Below are positions 16,264 through 23,335 of a stretch of 31,014 nt of DNA, in pieces. How positions within the stretch are numbered: position 1 is the stretch's first letter; every line of letters begins with the position of its first letter. Both the position numbers and the translations under genes were made by a program. The notes beneath the pieces are model-generated. The model ran no database searches and was not told where the DNA came from. It worked only from the letters and a program-made list of their open reading frames with translations. The stretch lies in the NCBI GenBank assembly GCA_022447165.1, contig JAKVBR010000003.1, forward strand, positions 1 to 31,014. The letters are read 5' to 3'. This stretch comes from Phycisphaerales bacterium. GTDB taxonomy: Bacteria > Planctomycetota > Phycisphaerae > Phycisphaerales > SM1A02.

Positions 16264-17433
16264 TTACTCTGAAGCTCTAAGCGATTGTGGAATTGGTAAT
16301 CGTAAACAGCGAATTACTGGTGCAATTGCACCGATGACTCCAAGTGCGAGCCCGCTTGCGATTCCGAGTGTGACAATTTCAGTTGTTATTAACAGTGTGA
16401 ATGTGCCCATGGAAAATCGAATGGTGTAACCATCAATTGCAACTAATGCAATTGTGCTAGCGATGATGGCCCCAGTAGAAGCAGTGAGGATCGATTCTTG
16501 GATGAGGGAGAATGTAATCGCACTTCTTGTGTACCCAAGTGTTTGCAGTGTTCCCACTTCGCGTACTCTTGAAGCAAAAGCGGCGTACGTTGAGTTAAAA
16601 CCACCAAGTAAACCGCCAATCGCAATCATGAGGCACGTCATGACGACCATAAGTTGAATTGGTTTGTAAAACTCAGCAAGCGCTGCATAGTATTCACGCT
16701 CGGATATTGCAGCGAGTTCTAAATCAACTCTTGAAGCTGCGAACCCATCAAGTTGACTGCGGGTGCCCCCAGATTCCTCGTCAATTGCAACCACAATGCA
16801 CGAGAGTGTGTCTCTTTGAGTCGTGACGAGCAAATCTGAAAGGGGTGCCCAAATCTCGCCTTCGATGATGCCGCCACATGCGACCATGACACCGGTGATG
16901 GCATACGAGTCATCATCAAGCAAAATGGTTTTGCCTAACGCATCTTTTGGTTTTCCGTATCCAAGTGTACGCGTTGCAAGTGAACCTACAAGAAGTTCAT
17001 TGTGTCCTGCACGTGGAAGAGAGCCATATTCGATTTCAACCCTTTCGTGCACAAGGAACGCCTCGGGTTCGACCCCACGAATAAGAACAAGCCGGTCTTC
17101 ACCTTGAATGTCAATGGGTATCTGGATATGCACTTCAGGTGAAACGCCTTCAACGCCTGCTTTTGTTTTGTATCCCTTAATCGAACTTGAAACGATGCCA
17201 GACGATTCCATTTTCACTTCACTTCGTTCAACGCTCTCTAGAGAGCCAGCTCCAAGAAGCATGATGTTTTTGTCAGAACCACTCACATTGAGCGTCGCAT
17301 CCATGCCGACCATAAAGCCAGCAGCAATCATGATAAGTAGAACAACAAGAGAACTTCCAAACACTGTTAAAATCAATCTGGAAGGGGATCTGCCTAAGTT
17401 ACGGGTTGCGTATTCGATCGGTAATAGTTTCAT
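16264..17433 (-). CDS. MacB/FtsX-family ABC transporter permease (second copy)
   Basis: This is a permease of about 389 aa with the MacB/LolC layout: one N-terminal transmembrane segment (LILTVFGSSLVVLLIMIAAG, about residues 19-38), a large periplasmic domain (about 45-255) and three C-terminal transmembrane segments (about 265-290, 315-340, 350-375). A typical FtsX segment, VREVGTLQTLGYTRSAITFS, lies before the third helix. I chose the ATG at 17433; a GTG at 17439 overlapping the upstream stop by 4 bp is equally possible. It pairs with the adjacent permease, so the transporter is probably a heterodimer energised by the 18590-19279 ATPase. These systems extract or export substrates from the periplasm rather than driving cytosolic transport. 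Confidence 0.9.
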   Translation of the reverse strand: MKLLPIEYATRNLGRSPSRLILTVFGSSLVVLLIMIAAGFMVGMDATLNVSGSDKNIMLLGAGSLESVERSEVKMESSGIVSSSIKGYKTKAGVEGVSPEVHIQIPIDIQGEDRLVLIRGVEPEAFLVHERVEIEYGSLPRAGHNELLVGSLATRTLGYGKPKDALGKTILLDDDSYAITGVMVACGGIIEGEIWAPLSDLLVTTQRDTLSCIVVAIDEESGGTRSQLDGFAASRVDLELAAISEREYYAALAEFYKPIQLMVVMTCLMIAIGGLLGGFNSTYAAFASRVREVGTLQTLGYTRSAITFSLIQESILTASTGAIIASTIALVAIDGYTIRFSMGTFTLLITTEIVTLGIASGLALGVIGAIAPVIRCLRLPIPQSLRASE

Positions 17434-17435
17434 GA

Positions 17436-18593
17436 TCACACCGCCCTAAAACAACTGGCAATATCAGTGCGTGCGAGCCGAATGGCTGGGACAACTGCTG
17501 CAAAAATACCAAGTCCAAGTGAAATGGCGATTCCGATGATGGCTGCACTTGGTTTCGTCGACAATTCAATGTTGACGCCCTCCATCGTCATTGTGAAGTG
17601 ACCGAGTTTGACGGTTGTATATGCTGCAGCACCACCAAGAAGTCCGCCAATGAGTGCAATTGCTGCGCCTTCAATCATGACCATCCAACCGATGAGCCAG
17701 CCCGTAAATCCAAGCGTCTGAAACACAGCATGGTCCTTAACTCTGTCACGAACAGCAAGAATGACTGCATTTGCGACGAGTGCAAACACTGCAGCAAGCG
17801 CGCCCCACGCGAGAATGCCAGCGACTTCAGAGAGTTGCACGATGTCTCGTGCAGCTCTCCCAACAAACGCTTTCTCTGGAAATGTCGCTGTCGGATGCTC
17901 ATCATGTGCAAACGTTTCGTCGATTCTTGATGCAACGCTATCGAGATAAGATGCATCATCAACTTCCACATTGAATTGCGTGACGATTGTCCCTGTTCCA
18001 CCTTTTCTTGCGCTTTCTTGCAAAAACGGAAGTTGGACAAGTGCAACATTTTTATCTTGCGCTTCATCCGTCTCTTGAATTGCGGCGACGAAGACATCGA
18101 TGCCAGCAGCGGAGAAGCGATCGCCAACTTTGATGCCCCTTCGAGCTGCAAGTCCTTTACCAACAATTGCACCATCGCCTCGATGTTTCCAATCATCGAG
18201 CGTTCCGCCCACAATAGTTCCATCTTTCGCAATAGCGTGTTCAATGCTATCACGAGGGATTCCTCTGAATGTTACAACATCGAGTGAAGCGCCACAATTT
18301 GATACATGAATCTGAATGGGCACAACACTTGAAACACCATCGATGTCATCAATTCGTTGTTCATAATATTGAGGTAACTTTGACGAAAATGGACAGTACC
18401 TGTTCTCTCTGTAGACAACAAGTGTTGTTTCGTTTGCCGTCATTTCAGTCGCTTCTTTGACGCCTATTCTCATTGATTCAACCATCACAAATAAGAACAT
18501 CGCAACAGCAATTCCACCAAGTGTGAGCGATGAACGAATTGGAGCACGCTTGATGTGCTTTAACACAGTGGGGACAACTTTTAGAAGTTTCAT
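17436..18593 (-). CDS. MacB/FtsX-family ABC transporter permease (first copy)
   Basis: The protein has 385 aa with the same 1+3 helix layout as its neighbour: helix near residues 22-42 (RSSLTLGGIAVAMFLFVMVE), periplasmic MacB-type core domain to about 255, then helices near 260-285, 305-330 and 350-380. The conserved cytoplasmic segment VKDHAVFQTLGFTGWLIGWM is present. It has no ATPase domain of its own, unlike E. coli MacB, so the nucleotide-binding subunit is the separate gene upstream. The ATG at 18593 overlaps that gene's stop as ATGA. The two permeases clearly differ in sequence and are an old duplication, consistent with a LolCE-like heterodimer. Confidence 0.9.
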   Translation of the reverse strand: MKLLKVVPTVLKHIKRAPIRSSLTLGGIAVAMFLFVMVESMRIGVKEATEMTANETTLVVYRENRYCPFSSKLPQYYEQRIDDIDGVSSVVPIQIHVSNCGASLDVVTFRGIPRDSIEHAIAKDGTIVGGTLDDWKHRGDGAIVGKGLAARRGIKVGDRFSAAGIDVFVAAIQETDEAQDKNVALVQLPFLQESARKGGTGTIVTQFNVEVDDASYLDSVASRIDETFAHDEHPTATFPEKAFVGRAARDIVQLSEVAGILAWGALAAVFALVANAVILAVRDRVKDHAVFQTLGFTGWLIGWMVMIEGAAIALIGGLLGGAAAYTTVKLGHFTMTMEGVNIELSTKPSAAIIGIAISLGLGIFAAVVPAIRLARTDIASCFRAV

Positions 18594-19279
18594 GAGCGTA
18601 CCTCCTGCTCAATAAGTTGCCCCTTCTCTAGATGGAGCACAGTGTCAGCCCACTTTGTTGTTTGAGGGTCGTGAGTAACCATGACGATTGTTTGGCCTTG
18701 CTTTTCTTGTAGCGACTTAAGTAGATCCATAATTGCAGTACCAGTCTCTCGGTCTAAGTCACCAGTCGGTTCGTCTGCTAATAGAATAGTTGGATTTGAA
18801 ACAATCGCTCTTGCGATCGCAACACGTTGTTCTTGACCACCAGAAAGTTGTCTTGGATAATGGTTATAGCGGTCTGCAATCCCAACATTTTCAAGTGCAT
18901 CAGAAACTCGTTCGTGGCGCTCATTTCTATTTATCGAATGAAGTAGCAATGGAATCTCTACGTTTTCATACGCTGTCAGTACAGGGACGAGGTTGTAGAG
19001 TTGGAAGATGTAACCGATGTGGTCAGCCCTCCAACTAGCGAGTTTATTCTTTGAGAAGTTGTGTATTTGTTCATTGTCGATGATGAGTTCACCTTCGCTT
19101 ACAGTGTCAATGCCTGCAAGTAGATTTAACAAAGTTGTTTTACCTGAACCGGATGGTCCCATTAGTGCAACAAATGAACCTCGTTGAATCTCTAGGTCAA
19201 GTCCCTTAAGTGGGGTAATCTGTTCACTTCCACGGTAATAGTGTTTAGTGATTTGTTTGCATTTAATAAGTGTCATCAA
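18590..19279 (-). CDS. ABC transporter ATP-binding protein (LolD/MacB type)
   Basis: The protein has 229 aa, the usual length for this class. It shows Walker A GPSGSGKTT (about 40-48), the class-specific IGYIFQLYNLVPVLTAYENV around the Q-loop, signature LSGGQEQRVAIARAIV, Walker B ILLADEPTGDLD and switch His VMVTHDP, all intact, so it should be an active ATPase. The TAYENVEIPLL-type sequence after the Q-loop is typical of LolD/FtsE/MacB ATPases. It overlaps the adaptor gene (19276-19279) and the first permease (18590-18593) by 4 bp each, which argues for translational coupling within one operon. It energises the two-permease transporter from the cytoplasm. Confidence 0.95.
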   Translation of the reverse strand: MMTLIKCKQITKHYYRGSEQITPLKGLDLEIQRGSFVALMGPSGSGKTTLLNLLAGIDTVSEGELIIDNEQIHNFSKNKLASWRADHIGYIFQLYNLVPVLTAYENVEIPLLLHSINRNERHERVSDALENVGIADRYNHYPRQLSGGQEQRVAIARAIVSNPTILLADEPTGDLDRETGTAIMDLLKSLQEKQGQTIVMVTHDPQTTKWADTVLHLEKGQLIEQEVRS

Positions 19280-20511
19280 TCTTGACCTCCGGCGAGTTTA
19301 ACAACTTCGCCTTCTTCTAATGTTTCGTATGTCGTTATTACTTTTGAGCCAACGCTTAAGCCGCTGACAACTTCAACCCAACCGTCCTCGACAACGGATC
19401 CAAGTTTGATTGATCGCTGTTGTGCAACGCCTTTCCCATTGTTCAGTTCGGCGACAATCCAGATCGTAGGTCGTTGAGGGTCTTCAATGACTGACTGGGG
19501 AACAAACACTCGTTGCACGGTTTGCTTTACGACGCTACCATCTTTAGCAGGTTGGAAGATCTTCACTCTTGCAAGCATGTCGGGTTTTAGCAACTCAGAA
19601 GGTGCTTTAATCTTTACTTTTGCTTCGACAGTGTTCTTTTGTTGATCTGCTTTGTGAACAAACCGTAACACTTCGCCTTCAAATGGTGTGTTCGGTAACA
19701 CATCGACGGTCACCTCGGCGGTAAAACCTACGCTTACCTTCGACATATCAGCTAGAGGGATATCAGCTCTTACTTGGAGCATTGTTGGGTCATAGAGATG
19801 TACAACGTGTGATGTATGCTCGCCACCAAATCGAACAGTTGAACCGGGTGACATCAATCGCTCGATGACAATTCCATCGATGGGCGACTTAATTATGCAT
19901 CGGTCAAGTTCAAGTTGTGCAGTGTCAACTGCTACCGAAGCGCTGTCAATATTTGCGATCGCGATACCAACGCGTGCTTCTGCCGCAAGCAGTTGCAACC
20001 GGAGTCGTTCTGTTGGTCCTTCAGCAACTGTGCCACTTTCAACCAACTTTTTATTGCGACCATACTCATCTGCAAGTGATTGCATACTCGCCTTTGCTTC
20101 ATGCAATCGTGCTTCCTTAAGCTGGAGTTCTGCGAGTGCAGCATCGAGGGAGAGTTCGTTGTCATCTGCAATCAGAGTTGCAACAGGTTGACCCTTCGTT
20201 ACCCGATCACCTTCAAGGACGAGGATTTCTTCAACAACGCCTTGAGTTAAAGCACTTGCGTAGACTGCATAGGGCTCTGCCTCAACCCATCCTGGGGCTT
20301 GAATGATTGAAGTTCCTTGGTTTGAAGTTTCGTCAATGAGGTCACTTTCAATACTCTTGACTACAACAGTGACGCTTTCAACGTTTGTTGATGGTCTAAA
20401 TGATTGGTAACTCGATACGGTCAGAACGCCAATTGTTACGACGACAATGAGAACAGGAATGCCTAGTCGAGTGATAACATTGCGTTTCGGTTGTGGGATG
20501 GAGTGGTTCAT
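19276..20511 (-). CDS. Periplasmic adaptor (MacA/HlyD, membrane fusion protein)
   Basis: The protein has 411 aa. A single N-terminal membrane anchor (about 14-34, RLGIPVLIVVVTIGVLTVSS) precedes a periplasmic part. The biotinyl-lipoyl half-motif VEEILVLEGDRVTKGQPVAT (about 90-112) is followed by an alpha-helical coiled-coil hairpin (about 115-195, rich in Ala/Leu/Glu), the second lipoyl half CIIKSPIDGIVIERLMSPGS, and beta-barrel and membrane-proximal domains. The order and length match MacA-type adaptors, which join an inner-membrane ABC pump to TolC. It begins at the stop of the tolC-like gene with 1 bp overlap (TAATG) and ends overlapping the ATPase gene, as expected of a tripartite efflux operon. 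Confidence 0.93.
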   Translation of the reverse strand: MNHSIPQPKRNVITRLGIPVLIVVVTIGVLTVSSYQSFRPSTNVESVTVVVKSIESDLIDETSNQGTSIIQAPGWVEAEPYAVYASALTQGVVEEILVLEGDRVTKGQPVATLIADDNELSLDAALAELQLKEARLHEAKASMQSLADEYGRNKKLVESGTVAEGPTERLRLQLLAAEARVGIAIANIDSASVAVDTAQLELDRCIIKSPIDGIVIERLMSPGSTVRFGGEHTSHVVHLYDPTMLQVRADIPLADMSKVSVGFTAEVTVDVLPNTPFEGEVLRFVHKADQQKNTVEAKVKIKAPSELLKPDMLARVKIFQPAKDGSVVKQTVQRVFVPQSVIEDPQRPTIWIVAELNNGKGVAQQRSIKLGSVVEDGWVEVVSGLSVGSKVITTYETLEEGEVVKLAGGQD

Positions 20512-21839
20512 TATTCTCCCTCCTTGTTTAAAGTTTTAAATGTTCCACCAACTGCAAATTGGAGGTTGAAATATGCAGTTGCGGATGCTTGTTCTTTCTT
20601 GGCGAGTTCAATTCGCGCTTTTAGAAGTTCAATCTCGCTTTGCAGAACTTGGAGTTCAGATACCTCGCCTTCGCGATGAAGGAGTTGATTGTTGTAAACG
20701 ATGACGTGTGCGGGTTGCACATGAGAGTTGCGTACTATTTCTTTTTGACTGTTTGCATGTAACAATGCGTTAAAAGAAGATTGCACATCAGCTTGGACAG
20801 TCCTCAATATGTGCACATGTTCTGCAACAGATTGTTCAAGTTTTGCGTCAGCAATGGTTTCTTTTGCATCTTTGTCAAGTTGAAGAGTGATGTTTACGCC
20901 AGGCATGAGCGCTTTTCGTTCATTGAAGCTCTCATTGAGTGCTAGAGTGCCCGTAATCTCAGGTGGACTCGCAAGTCCAAGTTGAGCAGTCCGCTGTTGA
21001 ACAACGGCTTGCGATGTCAACAAATCAAAACGCTGTGTTTGTGCAAGAGAAAACAGCCCTTCAAGTTCAAAGTCATTGAGCGCAATGTCTAACTGATTCA
21101 GGTTGTCATCGAGATAAAAAGTTGTATGGGTAGGGTGTCCGAGTAGTGTTGCAAGTTCGATGTATGCATGAGCAGTTTGCTCTTGAACGGTATCAAACAG
21201 CAATTCAATCATTCCAAACTGTTTTTTATCTTCTTCAATGTGGAGGAGGGACTCTTCGCCGATTTCAAAACGCTTTTGCTCATGTTTAAGTCTCGCTTCT
21301 GCTAACTGTAGAAGTTCTGTAGCGAAGAACATTTGATCCTCTGCGAGCGAAAGTTTTTTGTACGCGATACTGACATCTCGCTTAAGTTCCATGGCGCGAT
21401 GTGATGCAGTCAGAATCGCTTGCTTTAGAGACGCATCTGCAGAGGCAATGCTGTCAGGTCTTGTCCAAAGCCAAGAAAGCCCTTGCATGCCTCGAAGAAC
21501 AAGCGGCGCGCCACTCATGCCATCCGTTGCAATGCCAAACGCTCCAGAGATCGTAGGGTTTGGTAGTTGACCTGCTTGCGTCAGTTCCGCACTTCGCTGA
21601 ACGACGATGGCTAGCTCCTTTTGAAGAATAGCATCGTTTGCAATCGCAATGCCAATGGCATCATCAAGTGATAGTGGTGAATTGGTACATGCTTTAAAGA
21701 GATGCGTCGTTTCGGGCGTGCGTTCACCGATGAGCGAATGCACTTTGTTGACATCAGATGTCGCATCGACCGATGCGCAGTTCGTCAAGCCAAATTGAAT
21801 TGTTAAAAGCAGCAACATGCTGCGCAAAAAAGTTTTCAT
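20511..21839 (-). CDS. TolC-family outer-membrane efflux lipoprotein
   Basis: I chose the ATG at 21839 (442 aa) because GAGGA lies about 9 nt upstream and the longer frame only extends to a TTG. The leader MKTFLRSMLLLLTIQFGLTNC gives a plausible lipoprotein signal with Cys21. The rest is the TolC/OEP repeat: two long helical blocks rich in Ala, Glu, Gln and Leu (about 60-230 and 240-430), the first with GIAIANDAILQKELAIVVQR and the second with LALNESFNERKALMPGVNIT. The outer-membrane trimer would accept substrate from the adaptor encoded next. It is the first of five overlapping genes and lies 76 bp after the Cys-rich gene, with a terminator-like hairpin in between. Confidence 0.9.
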   Translation of the reverse strand: MKTFLRSMLLLLTIQFGLTNCASVDATSDVNKVHSLIGERTPETTHLFKACTNSPLSLDDAIGIAIANDAILQKELAIVVQRSAELTQAGQLPNPTISGAFGIATDGMSGAPLVLRGMQGLSWLWTRPDSIASADASLKQAILTASHRAMELKRDVSIAYKKLSLAEDQMFFATELLQLAEARLKHEQKRFEIGEESLLHIEEDKKQFGMIELLFDTVQEQTAHAYIELATLLGHPTHTTFYLDDNLNQLDIALNDFELEGLFSLAQTQRFDLLTSQAVVQQRTAQLGLASPPEITGTLALNESFNERKALMPGVNITLQLDKDAKETIADAKLEQSVAEHVHILRTVQADVQSSFNALLHANSQKEIVRNSHVQPAHVIVYNNQLLHREGEVSELQVLQSEIELLKARIELAKKEQASATAYFNLQFAVGGTFKTLNKEGE

Positions 21840-21861
21840 TACATAAGTCCTCAATCAATAC

Positions 21862-21894
21862 AAAAACGCTTTGCTTCAATGAGATAAAGCAAAG
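21862..21894 (-). terminator. Rho-independent terminator or attenuator between Cys-rich gene and tolC-like gene
   Basis: On the minus strand the sequence reads CTTTGCTT, a 10-nt loop, AAGCAAAG, CG and TTTTT. This is an 8-bp perfect stem followed by a short T-run, lying downstream of the Cys-rich gene stop and 23 nt before the tolC-like ATG. It could end most transcripts after the Cys-rich gene and pass only part to the efflux operon. The stem is A/T-rich, so strength is uncertain. Confidence 0.55.
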
Positions 21895-21915
21895 AGGAAA
21901 GCGATGTGTATTGAA

Positions 21916-22362
21916 TTAAACTTGCAGAATGACGGCGCTTCGAATTGAAGGCGCGTCACTAAACCCAAGTTGAGAAATGCAAATCTTTGGAGGTGGGCGT
22001 GTTTGTAAAGAGTCGCGTTCACTTAGCTGTGTAAACATGTTGATGTATACAAAGTTAAAATGAATCACTTCACCAATGGTGTCGCAGGGTGGTGTCCAAT
22101 TGTCTGAAAGTGTGAATCCCTTTATGCAACAGGACATTCCCTTACATGAATCGCTTGGCTCTTCTTGCTCTGGGGCAACATCTGCAAGGTACTCTTCAAG
22201 CCAATCAACAGGTTGAGCATTGCAACACGGTTTTACATTTACTGTCATACAACACGCGTCGCCATCACCAGAAATTGCACTGACAATGCAACAGCAAAAC
22301 GGCATTGTGAAGGCCAAAATCAGTGCAATGGTGCGTGTTAAATTAGGAAATCGGTTAAACAT
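21916..22362 (-). CDS. Cys-rich exported small protein, possible metal or redox sensor/buffer
   Basis: The protein has 148 aa and is not a family that I recognise. An N-terminal hydrophobic segment (about 9-30) contains CCC at 23-25 and is probably a signal peptide or anchor. The mature region holds CC at 37-38, CC at 46-47, then C73, CC at 77-78, C93 and C127, for 12 cysteines in all. Vicinal and clustered cysteines in an exported protein suggest metal binding or dense disulfides. It lies just upstream of a tripartite efflux operon on the same strand, separated by a terminator-like hairpin, so it may be a leader gene whose product handles the same stress (heavy metals, for example). That role is inference; the sequence alone shows only the cysteine pattern, the export signal and the position. 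Confidence 0.7.
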   Translation of the reverse strand: MFNRFPNLTRTIALILAFTMPFCCCIVSAISGDGDACCMTVNVKPCCNAQPVDWLEEYLADVAPEQEEPSDSCKGMSCCIKGFTLSDNWTPPCDTIGEVIHFNFVYINMFTQLSERDSLQTRPPPKICISQLGFSDAPSIRSAVILQV

Positions 22363-22374
22363 GTTGAGTGTTCT

Positions 22375-22402
22375 ATTTTACATGAAAACGATGAAATGCC
22401 AA
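22375..22402 (-). promoter_or_regulatory. Candidate sigma70-type promoter for the Cys-rich gene and efflux operon
   Basis: On the minus strand TTGGCA (22402-22397) and TAAAAT (22380-22375) are separated by 16 bp, each one mismatch from the consensus -35 and -10 hexamers. The -10 lies 12 nt before the ATG at 22362, leaving a very short leader with no Shine-Dalgarno, which would give a nearly leaderless transcript. Confidence 0.4.
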
Positions 22403-22570
22403 ACTTCGGTTTTTGTTTTTGATGTTCATTCAGCAATCAGAAAAACAAAGTTATTTCAATTTTTTAAACAAATGCGCTTTTAGTGTTGGCATACATGCTT
22501 TTATCAGCACATTGGGTCGTGGAAGAGAGAGCAATCATCGCTCTTATGAGAGAAAGGAACGGAGAGGAGA

Positions 22571-23257
22571 ATGAAAAAACTCGGAAAAATGGTTGCCTTG
22601 GGTGCACTTTGTAGCGTCGGAAGCATTTCCGCTGCAGATGTCATCATGGACCAAATTGGTGCATTTGATGGATCAGACACTAATGGTAACCTCATGGCAT
22701 CACAAATTTTTGAAAATATTTATAGTGGTTATGACGTTGGTGTTGTTGACGAATTTACACTTGACACAACAACAAGCCTGAATTCAATCAGCGCAATCAT
22801 TGGTGGTTGGAATGGTTATGCGGGTTCAGATGGAGTTGCTGGTTACTCAGTAAACATCTATATGGATCCAGAAGACGCAGCCTAATCACTCACAGGAATC
22901 ATCAGCATCTACTTGCCAAATGGCACATCACCTGGAGTTGTTTATGATGAAAGTTGGGGTGGTGATGGCGAACATGTCACACTTGACTTGAATGGCTTTA
23001 CGCTTGACGCAGGTACTTACTGGATTGGCGTGACAGCACACAATGGGTTTGGCACAAATGGCCAAACAGGTGTCATGTGTTCCAATCTTGGTAACTTCAA
23101 TGCTCACCAAGCAAATCCTGCCGATGGCTTTGGATTTGGCGGCTTGCAAAATACTAGTGACAATGCTGCTTAATCAATAACAGGCACAGCAATACCAGCA
23201 CCAGGTGCACTCGCACTATTCGGTATTGCAGGACTTGCAACGCGAAGACGTCGTTAA
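22571..23257 (+). pseudogene. PEP-CTERM-like secreted protein interrupted by two in-frame TAA codons
   Basis: One frame runs from the ATG at 22571 (strong ribosome binding site GGAGAGGAG) to the TAA at 23255-23257: 228 codons with internal TAA at 22883-22885 and 23171-23173. The N-terminus MKKLGKMVALGALCSVGSIS is a signal peptide. The body is Gly/Asn/Asp-rich and beta-like (SQIFENIYSGYDVGVVDEFT, GTYWIGVTAHNGFGTNGQTG). The C-terminus after the second TAA, AIPAPGALALFGIAGLATRR plus RR, is a typical planctomycete PEP-CTERM-like sorting tail. No frameshift is needed, and protein-like sequence continues across both stops. Both stops sit in the same context, Ala-Ala-stop-Ser-Leu/Ile-Thr-Gly (DNA GCnGCnTAATCAnnnACAGG). 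It is either a recently inactivated gene or one with programmed read-through; TAA is an ordinary stop elsewhere here. Confidence 0.85.
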
Positions 23258-23284
23258 CTCGATTTATTCTCATATCTTTTTAAT

Positions 23285-23314
23285 ACGGTCTTGGATTTAC
23301 AAGACCGTTTTTTT
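23285..23314 (+). terminator. Strong rho-independent terminator between PEP-tailed gene and fucosidase
   Basis: ACGGTCTTG, a 6-nt loop GATTTA, CAAGACCGT and a run of seven T: a 9-bp perfect stem with a U-tract. It ends 21 nt before the fucosidase ATG, so fucosidase transcription must either read through it or start from a promoter overlapping it. Confidence 0.9.
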
Positions 23315-23335
23315 ATTGAGTGCTACGATAAGCGG

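Noticed and set aside
22382..22483. 33-codon plus-strand frame in the leader of the PEP-tailed gene
   Set aside because: It has no ribosome binding site, overlaps the candidate minus-strand promoter, and its composition is not informative.
22571..23257. Whole-genome reassignment of TAA to a sense codon
   Set aside because: TAA ends several intact genes here (for example at 6234-6236 and 15684-15686) and the PEP-tailed gene itself.
23291..23335. Upstream TTG start extending the fucosidase by 15 residues
   Set aside because: The extension is translated from the terminator stem, loop and T-run, and has no ribosome binding site.
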